A stretch of DNA of 64,000 bases, taken from positions 4,768,501 to 4,832,500 of the forward strand of contig NC_091002.1 in NCBI RefSeq assembly GCF_041146395.1, read 5' to 3'. Position numbers and translations under genes: made by a program. Source of the DNA: Eulemur rufifrons. Its lineage: Eukaryota > Chordata > Mammalia > Primates > Lemuridae. The notes under the pieces were generated by a model, which saw only the letters and a program-made list of their open reading frames with translations, was not told where the DNA came from and made no database searches. This document shows positions 25,608 through 38,579 of this stretch, piece by piece (the stretch's first letter is position 1; each line of letters begins with the position of its first letter).

Positions 25608-26394
25608 CTAAATTTTTTAAAAATTTGCGTACATTAAGGCTCACTGTTTGTGCTGTTAAGTTGAAGTCGTTTGAGAAATGCCTGGTGTCATGTGTCCCGC
25701 ACTCGTCACACAGCATGAGAAAGTCCCTCTGTGCCTCCCCTGCTCTCAGGGCATTTACCCCCCTGCGGTTTCTTCTCCCGAAGCGATCAGGTCAGCACGA
25801 GTTCTAACCCCTTTTATAACACAACGCAGCAAGACATGCGTATCGCTCCGCCTCTTGCTTTGTTCTGCTTAATGTGTCTCAGGGATCTGTCCTTCCTGGC
25901 ACACAGAGAAAGTCCTCATTCTGGGTCACAGCCGTTTGCTCTTTGGTGTGTGGATGGGACGTGATTTGCCAGACACCTAGGGTGTTTGCCAGGCGCTGCT
26001 GTTACAAACGGGCAATGTGGAACCTGCCACTGCAGAGGGGGGGTGCTCCGCAGTGTGAACTCCCAGCGGGAGGGGGGGTCAAAGGTTAAGCGCTATTGTG
26101 GTTTTATGGGTATTGGTCACCTGCCCTCAGATTGGCCCTGTTGGCACCGTGCCCTCGGCAGCCTGCTGAGGGTGTGCTGACAGGTGCTGGGTGTTGCCGG
26201 TCCCCGAGGTGACTAAGGGTTCCTTGGGGTCATTTTGCGTGTCTTGAGAAGGGAGAGATTGAGCAAAAATATATTTTCGGGCAATAGACAGGAACCGTCA
26301 CTCCAGTCCCTCGCATTTCCTCCGGCGTCTGAACGGAGGCGGCTTCCCAGGTGTGGTTTCGTTCACTGCAGCTGCTGGCGGAGGGGCCGGGGTC

Positions 26395-26475
26395 TCTGAA
26401 ATAAAACCAGCAACAAATTTCATTTGTTGAAAATTAAAAGTAAAGGGACCAAGAAAAACACCAGATAGATCCCGG
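26395..26475. promoter_or_regulatory. A/T-rich block with 19-base inverted repeat
   Basis: An A/T-rich island in GC-rich DNA contains CAACAAAT-TTC-ATTTGTTG (26411-26429), a perfect 8-base inverted repeat, and agatagatc, a GATA-like core, just downstream. It does not resemble a known repeat. Conserved enhancers can look like this, but nothing proves function. Confidence 0.25.
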
Positions 26476-27170
26476 CTGAAGTATATCCATAAACAATTCA
26501 TGGCCGGGCCTCCCAAAACCGCGGAGGCTGCGATGAAGGAGGGCGGGAGATGGCCGCAGCCAAGAGGAGCCCATAGGCCGCCTCGGGTGGGTGCCTGGCC
26601 CTTCCCGCGGCACCGCAGCACCTGTCTTCCGTGCTGGCACCATGACAGCCTGCGACGTGGTGTCCCGGGGGGATCTCAGGACGGAGGAGGGACGCTGGGG
26701 AGCTGAGGAAGTCGAGTAGCAGATCCCTGGCTGGTCATCTGCTGTGACCACGTGCCCTGGCGAATGGTGACTTTGGGGAAGCCAGTGGAGGTCCGTGGGA
26801 ATGCCCCGGACTGTCATCCCGACTTCTCTGTCTATCCGGAATTGTTTTAAACTAAAAAGCATAGTTTTAAAAAGACATAAATGGGAAGAGCCACTTGAGA
26901 AAGTGCAAGGACACAAGATTGCGCGGGGTGCTGCGCCCGAGGCCACCTCGCCCAGCTCCCGTGCCCTGTGAGCGACTCTGATGACTGTGGTGCCGCCACA
27001 GCCTGTTTTAAACCCCAGCACAGTCCCACGGGGCGAGGACTGCTGTCCCATTGCACAGACAGGGTGACTGCCGCGAGAGTGGCAAGACACCTTCCCCAAG
27101 CGCCGCACCAGCACAAGGCCAATCTGGAATTGGGGTGGGATGTCTGCAGGGTGCCCACTGCGTGCCAGGC

Positions 27171-27284
27171 ACCAGGGTTGGGGACTGAGCCCTGTCCTCG
27201 CAGAGGGGCGCTGAGCCCCGGGGCCAGACCAGGGTTGGGGGCTGAGCCCTGTCCTCGCAGAGGGGCACTGAGCCCCAGGGCCAG
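27171..27284. repeat. 57-base tandem duplication
   Basis: Two adjacent 57-base copies start at accagggttg (27171) and again at 27228, with only a few differences. The unit is gtcctcgcagagggg-centred and GC-rich. Because 57 is a multiple of three it keeps a reading frame open on both strands. Confidence 0.9.
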
Positions 27285-28044
27285 GCTGGAAGGCACTTTG
27301 CCGCAGTGCCACACAGGAAGGACCAGGCACCCTGGTGAGGCGGGGGTGCGGAGGGGCAAAGGAAGACGCTATTTCCTCCCCTCCTCCCCCAGCTCCCTCC
27401 CAGAAGCAGGTGCAGTCTAGGAGGGCTCCCAGAGGAGGTGATGGCCAAGTAGGGTTTGGATGGATGCATAAGAACTTGTCAGGCAGCCCAGGGTGGGGGC
27501 AGCCTGAGTAGCCCTTCTTGCTTGGAAGGGCCGAGTGCGGGATGTGCAGACAGCTCCTGTCCCCCGGCTGCCCGACTGGAGAGGGGGGTGGCCATGAGGG
27601 CAGCGCAGAGGCCCAGGCCGGCTGAGGAGCCTCCGAGGCACACCCGGGCCTATCCTGTCCGCCATGTTCCTGCCCGGCCCCGAGAGGAACATGTGTTTCT
27701 ATCGAAGGAAACTCCCCCTCCTCCTTCAGGTTCACGATTAGAATCTAAAACCCGAGACGGGCTGGGGTGGAGGGTCCGCTTTGGCGGGAGCCCAGTGAGC
27801 CTCCCACAGAACCCGCCAGATGGTCTGGGTGCCGTCCCGGAGCTCCGCTCACCCAGGCCTGGGCCTGAGGCTTTGTCCTCTTTTGGCCACCGTGGGCCAC
27901 AGGTGGGGCCTGGAGAGGGATGCTACCCTGTCCCGTGGCTTGGCCCCTCCTGGGAGCCACATTCCTCCCTCTTCTCAGCAAGAGAGGGCCGCAGGCTGGA
28001 GGTACAGACCTTCCTCGCTGTGGCTCCTGCCCACCTCTGCCCTC

Positions 28045-28165
28045 CTCCCACTCCCCGTCTGCCCCACTTGCTGTGCCTTTGCCCATCCTTCAAGGCCCTG
28101 CTCAGATGTCACCACCACCAGGAAGCCTTCCCTGACTCCCAACTTGAGTTAATGTCCTCATCTGT
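28045..28165 (+). mobile_element. L2-type fragment
   Basis: ccttcaaggccctgctcag, atgtcaccaccaccaggaag and ccttccctgactccc are L2-like. It abuts the L1M-type piece at 28204. Confidence 0.55.
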
Positions 28166-28203
28166 GCCCCCACCATCCTACCCCACCCCTGTTCTACATG
28201 CTC

Positions 28204-28795
28204 AGTTGGGTTTATCTGATGTTTTTCTCATGACTAGGCTTGGGTTACGGCTTCAGAGGAGGAAGACCACAAAGGTCAAACGCCATTCTCATCAAGCCTA
28301 TCAAGCAAGGGCGCACACTGTCGCCAGGGCTCATCACTGCTGCTGCTGGCCGCGGCCGCCTGGCTGCAGTGGTGTCGGCCAGGATTGTCCACTGTGGAGT
28401 TCCTCCTTCCCTTCTCTGTACTGTCCTCTTTGGAAACCACGCTAAGGGGGGGAGGGGGCATGACCTTTGGTGAGGGCAGAACTCCTTCATAAATATTTGG
28501 AATTACTCTGCATGGGGGGTTGCCTCTTCTCCCCATCACTTAGTTATACAATCATTTATTTGTATCAGTGTAGACTCATGGGCATTTATTTTATATTTTG
28601 GGTTATAAATTAATACCACTTTACCTGTATTTTGTTGCTCAGATTCTTCCAGCTTTGGCCACTGGGAGCTCCTGTGTCCCCTTGACATATTCCCTTGTTC
28701 GGGGATCTGTTGGTCCGTCCATCTGTCTGCCTATCGATAGATCAATCGCACTTCCTGACTTCCTGGCTCTACGGGACGCTCCAGGCCCACGGTGT
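28204..28795 (-). mobile_element. L1M-type 3' segment, antisense
   Basis: gttgggtttatctgatg, ctcatgactaggcttggg, ttgggttataaattaatacc and tttgttgctcagattcttcc match the same family as at 23787 and 44738. Confidence 0.62.
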
Positions 28796-31700
28796 ATGTT
28801 TGCTCCCGGGGAGTGCATTTCCTGAATGTTTCACGTGCCGAGGCTGGCTCCGAGCCCCTACTCCAGGCAGCCTCCTGGCCGCTTGCAGGGCTGTGTCATG
28901 CCCTGGCCGCTATGCCCGTGGGGCTGCCACTGAGCTGTCTTGTCCCGTCTATGTCCTGGGCTGCCGTACCTCGAGGCTGGGCACTCTGCAGGGCAGGGTG
29001 TCTGTCTCACCCACGTTCCAGGTGCTCAGCCCTGGGCCAGGCCAGAGTAGGGCTGCAGGTTTGGGGCTGGGCAATGCCACCTGCCAACTGTCCCCTTGTG
29101 CCCTTGTTGAATGACAATGACAATAATGTTCTTTGTAGGGCCCCCTTCTCCACGGTGGGCACTGGGCCTGGGCAGGGCCAAGGTGGGTGGTGAAGCAGCT
29201 CGCCCAGGCGCTTGGACCCAGGCGGTCGGCTCCAGAATCTGCTCTCCATGAATCACCATGTGGCACCTTAGCGTGTGCTGTACGAGTCAGTGTGCGAGTC
29301 CCCGGTCAGGGGTCTGAGGTGCCTGGACCACCGCACTCCCCTTTGTGGATGGGGGTCTATGCCAGAGTAAAGGGGTGTGGGATATGCCTGTCTTCCAGCA
29401 GCTGAGGGTAGACCTCGGGGCCCACACCTGGCCAGGCACCAAAGTGGTGTGCGCTTGGCCACGCCCCCCTGAAATGTCACCTGGGAATCACCCCAGCTGG
29501 GCACCGGGCGTGTGAAGCCTGCAGGTGTGGCACTGGCCTGCCCAAGGGCTGCTGCTCAGAGCCTGCAGCAGGGACCCGTCACGAGGCTGCCACCCTGCCC
29601 TGTCTCTCTGGCATCCTGGGGAGGTGTGGTGAGTGCGGTGGCCAGCCCTGCTCACATTGTGAGTCCCCAGGTGAGGCAGGGACAGGTCAGCATGCCCCGC
29701 CTGGCTCTAAGCCTGGGTAACGCCTCCCACCCAGCTGCCACCTGGGGAGGGAGGAGGGACATGTGTGACTGCAAGAGGGGTCAGCATCCCGCACAGCTTT
29801 GCTGACAGACGTGCTGTTTAATCGGGGTCTGGCTGCTTCTGCATGTCTGGGAGAGCCAATCCTGTTCAGCACGCATGGGGCCATAGGCTTCCACCTGGCT
29901 CGGGTGGCCCAGTCCCCTGTCGCAGGCACTTGATTTGTTAGTCATTCAGCAAACACTTGCAGAGTGCCAGTGCTGTGCTGGGTATGGGGGCCGCAGCTGA
30001 GGGGACCTGCCTGTTAAGCAAGTGCAGTGACGGACAAAAGTCCCAGTTACAGCACCGTGTGCTCAGGGCTCCAGGGTGCCGGGGAAGGGCCACCTGGCCA
30101 TGGTTAGGGAAGCCTCCCCGGGAGGTAATGTGTCCCAGCCTGGAGGAGAAGGTGAGGCCTGGAAGAGTGATACGTAAAGTCGGGGGGTGCACGTGGGCGA
30201 GCCCAGAGTGACAGTGCCCCACCTGAGGGTGGGGGATGGAGGGGCGAGGCTGGCAAGGGTGGCTTGGATGTAACCAGGTGGGGAAGGGAAGGGCCGCGTG
30301 CCGAGTGCCCTGCAGGGCGGTTGACTAACAGCCAGGGAGAGGTGGGGAGGGGTGGGCAGGCCACCGGGGCCGCAGCTGCCCCATCTGGCTGTGTGATGTC
30401 TGTTCCAGCTGTCAGCCACTCGAGAGGGACCCTGCAGCACTGGCTCAGGCCCTCAGCCTGAACCGGAGCCCTGGAGATGCCAGCGTGGGCTCTGGAAGTC
30501 CCTGCCTGCATGAACTCACCCCGCGGAGGCGGACCCTAGAGAGGGCGAGACCGTGAGATGGCAGGAGGCCTGGGGGCAGGACAAGGTGCTCAGAGGAGGG
30601 CATGGGCAGTGGATGGTGACGGTGAGAGGGGAGTAAGGTGAGGCTGGGAAGGGGCTGCTGGGCTTGGCGACATGCAAGGTGCTGGTGACTTTGGCCAGGG
30701 TAGTTTTGGGGAGTGTGGGGAGGGGAGGGCGCGCGGACAGTGCCTAAGGCTTTGCCAAGGGCCGAGAGACAGGAGGCAGTGGGTGAGTGAGGTGGGCAGG
30801 ACCCGTGCAGCCACAGGTGCCCACGATGGCCATTGCCAGCTCCTTAGTGAGGTCTGGCATAGCTGAGGTGCAGCGGGAGGCTGAAGCAGCCTGGACCTCA
30901 GAGCCTCAGGTTCCAGGCTGGGAGGACTTCGCACCCCAAGGAGGTGTAGGGGTGGGGGGATGTGAGCTTGGGCTGGGTTAATGTTTGCCTGAGCCAAGGT
31001 CAAGATCAGCCCCCTGGAATTCCAGCCAAGGCTCCATTCACTGATTCAGGAATGTTGGGGCTGGGGGCATGAGGGCCTGTGGTGTCTGGGGTCCTGGGTC
31101 TCACCGAAAGCTGAGTTTGACTTCCCCAGGCTCTCGGGAAGAGCAGCGACCACGCAGCCCCTGCCCTGCACCCTAGCCTGGGACATTCTACCCTCCTCCG
31201 CACACCCCTCCTGGTCACCCTGCAACCCCCCAGCTGGACGGTCCTCCGTACCTCACTGTTTCAAAGGAGGGGCTGCTTGGGGCTGGCGGGAATTGCAGGG
31301 CTGCCCTGGGGTGTGCCAGGCCCCTGGGTGGCTCTCGTGTGGGCAGTGAATGTGACCTTCCTGGCCAACTTCCTCTGAAGGGCCACAGTAGCATTATTTG
31401 GGGCACCCCTCTTCTGAAACTTCGCCCGTGCAAACAGCTCACCTCCCTCACCGCCCCGGGTGAGGAGCACTGTAATGAGGTGTCCCAGGGTCGTGGGCTG
31501 GGCTGGCCCAGGGGAGGAGGAGGGACCTGCCGGACTGCACAGTCAGCGATTCCCAGGCTAGAGGGCGGCGCCCACCCCGCAGAGAAGGACGTTCCAGGCA
31601 GGCGGCAGCGGCAGCGGGGCGTCTTGGGTCCCAGCAGAGGCCCGGGAACTGCTGACTGTTTCCTGCAGGCCTCTGACCTGGTGGCCCGGCCACCCTTCCG

Positions 31701-32534
31701 GCCTCGTAGCCATCAGTCATCTTGCAAGCCTATTTGGTCCTTGTTTTGCAAAGAGCAGTTCCTGAAATCCAGGGGCCAAGAGCTCTGCTCATCTTTGATC
31801 AAGGGCCGGTTTCAGCAGTGAAGTCCAGAAATAACAAACATTCCGAGCATTTGCTGAGTGGGGCACCATCCTAGCCCTCCAGGGTCAGCTCATGAGGCTG
31901 CAATTCCAGCGCAGCCAGGGCCAGGCTCCAGGCTAGCGGCTTATCATACAGCCCAGACGCGTTTGTTCCCAAACTTGGGTGCGCAAAGGAATCCACCCAG
32001 AAAGGAACCTCAGGGCAGATTTCTGCTGGCCTTCCCCCTAGATCCTGGGTCTAGGTGGGGCTCGGGAATGCGTGCCCCAGAGGGTGTGGGATGCTGTCTT
32101 TGTCTTTCTGGGAAAGGCGATTCAGCCCAGACACTTTGCATTTTACAGATGAGGAATCAGAGGTCAGAAAAGATGACTGGGCGGTGTCACAGCTGGGCTT
32201 GGGCCAGGACACATTCTCCAGGGGTGGGGCTGATCTCTTAGAGTCCCCTTTAAAATGAAAGGGTCATGTAAACACCAGGAACTCTTCTTCCTGTGACCTT
32301 GGATGAAGGACTTTCTCCCCCGGCACCAGTCTTTGCATTTGCAAGCTGAACATGTAAAATTACAATCTTTTTACCCAACTACGAGTCTTTATTTGGGGCC
32401 GTCTCTCACCGTCTAAGTTCAGGCTCTTGAACGATACTCGATAATTTAATCATCCGTGCAGGTGTGTTCGCAGTTGCAGTCCTAACTGGGGGAGCAGGAA
32501 GCTGGGCCTGAGCACAGGATGATCTCAGCTCTCT

Positions 32535-32685
32535 GGTCTGCAAACCACACCTGTGGGCCAAATCCAGCCCCGTGTTTTGTAAATAAAGTTTTATTGGCAC
32601 GCAGCCACACCCATTCGCTTGCTAGTGTCTGTCTGCTCTCCTGCCATAATGGGAGGGTTGTGTGACCAGATGGTGGGCAAAGCCA
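32535..32685 (+). mobile_element. Old DNA-transposon-like repeat
   Basis: gtctgcaaaccacacctgtg, gggccaaatccagccc, tgtaaataaagttttattgg and acgcagccacacccattc match a common mammalian non-autonomous repeat. I do not name its family. Confidence 0.6.
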
Positions 32686-33019
32686 AACACACTTCCACCC
32701 CACTCGCCCTTCACAGACAGCGTGTGCCTACCCTGTTCAAGGATGACCTCGCGGAGGCTCCCTAGGCCTGTTCCTTCTGGAACAGTAGCGGCTGGAGCGG
32801 GGCGGGTGTGGGTAGCCAGTACCCCCCAGGGCCTCTGCATTCCTGAGAGTGTTTTATGGCCCCTGGTATGGCCTGTTGCAGATTAACCCTCCAGGGTGAG
32901 AGTGTTCCTGGGTGGGGCTCCTCACTGGCTGCCAGTATCTGAGGTCCCCTGTCCCCTGCACTGTCTGTGGGAGACTTTAGTACTGTGTGCCTAGAGCACA
33001 GCTGTCTGAGCTGGCCCTG

Positions 33020-33250
33020 TCCGCTGAGAAGTTCTTTACACCCCCTCTTTGCCTGGCTCCTCTCCCTCTGAGTCTCTGCCCAGGCACCTCCGCTGTCAGG
33101 AAGTCTGCCTGGATTTTGCCCTCCTTACTCTTCCTTCCCAGGCTTCCCTCGGCTGTTGCACTGATAACCCTGCATCATCCTGGTCTGTCTCCTAGTTGGT
33201 TTCCCCTCCTTGTCTGTGAGTTCCTGTGGGGTGGGGTCCCAGAAGGCTGA
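33020..33250 (+). mobile_element. L2-type fragment
   Basis: gcccaggcacctccgctgtc, aggaagtctgcctgg and gtgagttcctgtggggtgg match the L2 3' end pattern. Confidence 0.6.
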
Positions 33251-36200
33251 GCTGGGATGGGGGGCTGCCATCGTGGGGGACAGGCGTGGCCACAAACCAC
33301 AAAGGGTAGAGTTCTCTCCAGGTGGAGAGTGAGATTCCCCAGTGAGGCATGCGGCCCCGGGATCCCAGGGGCGTGGGCTGGGTCCCCTCTCCAGCTCCGA
33401 GATTCTGTGCTGATACAGCTCACGTCTGTCTCAGAAGGCGGAATGTGCTCTGAGATGACATGAGGAAATCAGAAACCATCTCTGTATGACTGTGGCTGTT
33501 ACTGTTTTCCCCAAGGATCTAAAAATAACAAAAGTAAGAGCCTTCAGCCAGGCAGGAGGAGGAAGGCAGTCCGGCTCAGCGCTGGGGCCTGTGTCTGAGG
33601 AGGCGGCAGGGGCTGTCCTGGGTTTCCCTGGGAAGCCAGCACGGGAGGGCTGGGGGCTTCAGCCACAGCTGGGTCCTGAGGAGCAACAGGTTTGGCCACT
33701 TCTCGGAGCCACCAGGGATGATGTGTTCCTCTTGAAGGTCGCCTTTGAGCCAGATCCAGGTGGGGGACAGCGGGACTGGGATCGGAGTGGCAGGGTGTGT
33801 CAGACACGCTGACGATGGCAGTCGCGGGCACCTGTGGCCCGTGGGTCCAGCCCCACCTCACTCACCCGGCTGCCTCCTCTCTCGGCCCCTTGGCACAGCC
33901 TCAGCCCAGCACCGCGAGGGGCCGCGGCGAATCCTCCGTCTCCACTCTGAGCCTGGGCCTCCCCCCGGGTGAGCTCCGTGTCCTACGCTGACAGTGTCCT
34001 GCCCTCGCACCTGACGGGCACAAGAAAAGTCCGAGGCACACGTGCTTGAACATGTGTCCCTGGCACTGGTCTGCCTAGAATCCTGAGCGGCCAAAACGTG
34101 GGACAGGAAGAACTTGCCAAAAATGTGCCGTCCCTCCCTCGGGAAAAGCCCCTCTTGGGGTCTGTTTTGCCTCCCTCCAGCCCTAACGCACCTGTCCACG
34201 CTCCCGTCCTGAGCAGGCTGGCAGTGGGTCGGGACATGAGGAAGCTCTCAAAACATCCCCTCGTCCTGCCAACGGGTCACCATACCTGGTAATTCAACAA
34301 GACACCGGGCAAAGGGACAGATCGCCATCCAAAAGGTCAACACCGGGGGCTGGTGCTGGAGGGCATGAGAGTTTGCTTATCTGAAAACCCCAGACTCCTT
34401 GGGCAGGACTCCCTTCCCGGGCTTCCTGGGAATCTCTCCGGCTTAGAGAGCCCCAGAGGGCAGCCGAGGGCGAGGGGAGCACAGGCTTGTGCCGGGGGGA
34501 TTGGGCCCCAGGCCAGCTCTGCCCGGTTCGGCTGTGCCTCATCCAGGGATCCTGAGGGTGCTCACGCTGGTAGGGCCACTGTGGAGACCCACAGGGTGAT
34601 GATCCATGGGAGGGACTTAGCATTTTCTCTGCAAGTGAGGACTTGAATTTGTTACAACCATGTCAGGGATCAGAGCTGTTGGCCAGCACTTAGAGGTCCC
34701 AAGCCCAGCTCTACCTCTTGCAGGAGGTGGAAACCGAGGCCGAGGAAAGTGACAGATTGTGCCGGGGGAGTCCAAGCCTGAGCTGGGGCTCAAACAGGCC
34801 CTCGGGCAGGCAGAGCTGTGTGACTGCCCCCGTGTCTGCAGCCTCCAGGAGGGACACCTGCTTATAGCCCTGGCCCTGCAAGGCTCAGGGGTGTCCCTCC
34901 AGGAGCCCTGGGTGTGTCGTGTGGGTCGGGGCGCTCTGAGCACAAGTGGGGAGGCTCGTGGAAAATCCCCCTGGCCTTGGGCCAAAAGCACAGCTGCAGA
35001 GACAAACAGGATACGGGTCTCCAGCCGCTGTGGGGGACAATGGCCAGGAGAGGAAATGTCTCCGGACCCTTGTATGGACTCGGAGCCTGTCTGTGGCCTC
35101 TTTCAACACAGCTTTTAGAAAAACAAAGGGAGGCGAGGCGAGCACCGCTGGCCAGGGGAGGAAGTGTGCTCTGCGCTCTCTGGCGAGCGGGTGGAGGTGT
35201 GAGCACGATGGAGCGCTGGGGCACCCCCCCCTTGGGCCCCACGTCACAGGTGGGAAACTGAGGCCAGGAGGAGGATGTGCCATGGGCAGGCTGCGAGTTG
35301 GTGGGGGATGTCTCGGGTGCCCACTCCCCACTTTTCTCCACAGCCCCTTGGGGCTGTCACCTGAGCAGTGGGACAGGCCAGCCCCGACCCATGGGGGCCA
35401 GGGGACTGTCAGGAGGCGCTGACCCCCTGGGGACGGTGGTGCTTCCCACTGGCCCATCCAGCACCGTCCCCAGTGCTCCTGGCAGGGCTGAGGCCACAGA
35501 GAGGCACGTTGGCATTTGTTAATTGCACAGACATGTCAGCACGACTGTGCTGTGTGTTGGACTGTTAGAAAAGTTCTCGAATCTATTTTCATCTTTGTGA
35601 TGACCCAGAGCAGACCACAGAATGCCCTCACCTCCCCCAGGGCCTCTCAGAGGACATAAGCACTCCGTGAGGTGCGTTGACGGGGCGGTGGCCCTGGCTT
35701 GCCTGGGTCCTGTGTGTGGCGGCCTGGGCCGGGGAGGAGTTGGACCCTTGGTGGAGGAGACTCGCCCACGAGGGGAGTCCCAGGGGCCAGAGGCAGGTGG
35801 GGAGAGAAAGACCTGGAGGGGGTGGGGGGTAATTTGGGGCATCTTGGGCACCCAAGAGTCCCAGGTGTCCGTGAAAAGGGGCTTGGGGCATCTGCCTCTA
35901 CGTGGGGGTGGCAGCTTGCCCAGAAAGCGGCCTGAGCAGAGGAGAGGTTGGTGCCCTGGGTCACACCCATCCTACAGAGAAGGTGCCAGGGGACTCCAGC
36001 TCCCAAGGCTCTGCGGGCTGTGGCAATGGGACATCATGAAGGGTGGGCGTCCCTGGCTCCAAGGGCTGATAGCGGGGAGGCAGAGGGAGCTGGACAGAGG
36101 CCCCCGGCGCTGGGCTGGGCAGGATGCAGCTGAGCTCTCTCGAACGGAGGCAGGAGGAAGTGGGCAGACAGAGCAGGCAGGTGTTCGCAAGGCAAAGTGT

Positions 36201-36384
36201 GAGGGCAGGTGCCCAGGGCCAGAGTCGGGAGGGGCTTCAGCGTGGGGCCCTGACCTTGTCTCGTCCATCCCTGGGGCCCGAGGGGGGACCAGGAGGGCAT
36301 GAAGCATGAGGGACCACAGGCCACTCAGGCTGAGGGGGCTGTGACCCTGTCCCCAGCCTGCTTCCCAAGCGCAAGTACTGAACT

Positions 36385-36778
36385 GACCCCATAAGTCAGG
36401 TCCACCCAGAACCTGTGGACGGGGCCTTATCTGGAATAAGGGTCTTTGTAGATATGACTAAGTCAAGAGTCTCGAGATGATCCTCCTGGGTGACCCAGGT
36501 GGGCCCCAAGTCCGGTGACAGTGTCCTTAGAAGAGACAGAAGGGGAGACACACACAGAGGAGGCTGCGTGGAGACGAAGCAGAGACTGGGGTGATGCTGG
36601 GAGCCACCAGATGCTGGAAGGGCAGAAAGCAATGTCCCCCAGAGCCCCCGGAGGGCGCGTGGCCCTGCGACACCCTGGTTTTGGACTTTTGGCCTCCAGA
36701 CTGAGACCAGGAGTTTCTGCTGTCTGAAGTCCCCAGTCTGTGGCCCTTTGTTGAGGCAGCCCCAGGACACTGATGCAG
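36385..36778 (+). mobile_element. MLT1-type LTR remnant
   Basis: Plus-strand copy: cttatctggaataagggtc, tccttagaagagacag, gcctccagactgagacc and gtctgtggccctttgttg, ending acactgatgcag. Old and gene-free. Confidence 0.65.
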
Positions 36779-37160
36779 TGACCGTCACAGCTACCCGCGG
36801 GGAGACCGGAGAGACCACTGTTTCCACCACACAGAGGGGCAGCCACTCAGATTGCTGCCACTGGGGACTCCGAACCTGGCCACCAGGTGCCGCTGCCTCC
36901 CCCCATGTGGTCACCGAGCATGTGTGTGGCGCCTGGCTCTGCCCCTGCAGGCCCTTTGGGGTGAGGTGGGACCTGCCCAAGTGTCTCCAGCTGGGCCCTG
37001 CCCTCGTGGGGGTTGTTGTGACTTTAGGGGCTGCTGTGCGGACCCTTGGGGAGCTGGGGAAGTGGAGGCCGAGGCGGAGCCTGTGGTTAGAGAACAGAGG
37101 GTGGGGAAGGGGTGGGAGCCCCCAGCATGGGTTAGGATGGTGCTGTCCAGAGCCCCCAGG

Positions 37161-37170
37161 GTATAAATAC
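37161..37170 (+). promoter_or_regulatory. TATA-box-like element
   Basis: The string gtataaatac is a near-ideal TATA box in GC-rich surroundings. No clear CCAAT box sits at a standard distance and no transcript can be traced from it. Confidence 0.2.
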
Positions 37171-37344
37171 CTGAGCCTTGTTTGGTTGTCATGACTGGGG
37201 AAGGGGGCTGCTGGCATCTGGTGGGTGGAGGCAAGGATGCCGCTGAACACCCTCGGTGCACAGCACAGGCCCCCGCCCGCCAATGACACAGCGTGATTTG
37301 GCCCCAAATGTCAGCAGTGCTGTGATGGAAAACCTAGGCCTAAA

Positions 37345-37500
37345 ACTCCAGGCAGACCTGGTTCTAGTCTCATCCTCTAGCTGGTCACTGGCCCTGGGCA
37401 TGTCACATTACCTCTAAGCCTTAGTTTACCTGTCTACGAAATGGGCACATTACTATTTAACTTAGGGATTATTCCTGGTGTTACTAAACCACACCTGTGT
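37345..37500 (+). mobile_element. MIR SINE
   Basis: ctggttctagtctcatcc, cactggccctgggcatgtc, cttagtttacctgtc and gaaatgggcacattactatt are MIR in order. Confidence 0.75.
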
Positions 37501-37924
37501 GTAAAGCCTGCCACAAGGGTACTATGGAGGGAGCCCTCCTTCTCCTGCGTCCTGGGGCTGGGCTGGAGCCAGCAGCCCATGGCCCTGGGTGCCCACACCG
37601 GGGTGTCGGCAAGGGCATGGGAGCAGGCCAACAGGTGGGGGCCGACAGGGCTCAAGTTCAGTTCCTGCTTCTTGCTCCAGCCTACAGGAGACCCGGTCTA
37701 GGCTCCCCAGTGAGCTGGGGTGAGAATCCCACCTTGGCTTGGCTTCAGCCCAGCTAGGAAGGTTCTTTTTCCCAAATCCGGGCCTGCCCTGGAGCCAATG
37801 GGAAGGTAACAAGGTAGGCCCCTGGGGAGGCGCTGGAATCCTGGGAAGGAGAGCTTCAGGCAGAGGGGTGGAGGGCCCGGCTTCTCTAAAATGTTTCCAC
37901 TGATGGGCCAATGGGCCAGACTGA

Positions 37925-38375
37925 AGGGGCTGCATGCATGTGTTTGTGCATATGTGTGTTTGTCCTGTGTGCACACGGGTACCAATGTGTCTGCGTGTGC
38001 CCATGCACATGTGGGTTTATGCGTCTTTGAGTGCACAAGCATGTGTATGCCTATGTGTTTGTGTGTGCATGTGTGTCTGTGCACATGCACGTGTATGTTT
38101 GTGTGTCTGTGTGTGCATGTGAGTGCATGTCTCTGTGCACACACAAGTGTGTGTCTGTGTGTGCATATGAGTGCATGTCTGTGTGTATACACAAGTGTGT
38201 GTGTCTGCACATTTGTGTGTGTGTGAGTGTATACCTGTGTATGCACATGACTATGTGTGTTTGTGTGTGTGGATGTGAGTGTATGTGTGTGCATGTCTGT
38301 GTGTGTATGAGTGTGTATGAGTGTATGTCTGTGTGTGTACACTAGTGTGTGTGCACGTGTGTGTATACACATGTG
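37925..38375. repeat. GT-rich (tgtg/tgca) simple repeat tract
   Basis: A 450-base alternating purine-pyrimidine tract is built from tgtgtgtg, tgcatgtg, tgtctgtg and acacatg pieces. Such sequence favours left-handed DNA. It ends about 200 bases upstream of the promoter-like segment at 38580. Confidence 0.9.
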
Positions 38376-38579
38376 TGCAATAAGTGGAAGAGGAGCAGAG
38401 AGCAGAGCTGAGGCTGGCAGGGCGCAGGGCTGGCACTGGTGAGTGCCCCCTGGCCTGTACCGTGGAGCCTGGGGGCTGGACAGTGGGCAGGCAGGACAGG
38501 GCCCGGGGTCAGTCCAGGAAGGAGCTAATGATCAACCGGCGCTGGGCGCTGTGCAGTGCTGGGCCTGCCTCATCCGCCG

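Larger units (their letters stand above)
28796..36384. other. Non-coding stretch, no gene seen
   Basis: GC-rich unique-looking DNA with L2 or MIR scraps (29935-30215, 32130-32220, 33020-33250) and the transposon-like piece at 32535. The many reading frames of 60-200 residues lack splice structure, domain pattern or start context. Confidence 0.6.

Noticed and set aside
26434..27735. 433-codon minus-strand frame
   Set aside because: It is low-complexity Pro/Ser/Gly-rich, overlaps a tandem duplication and equal-sized frames on the other strand, and matches no family. GC-rich DNA gives such frames by chance.
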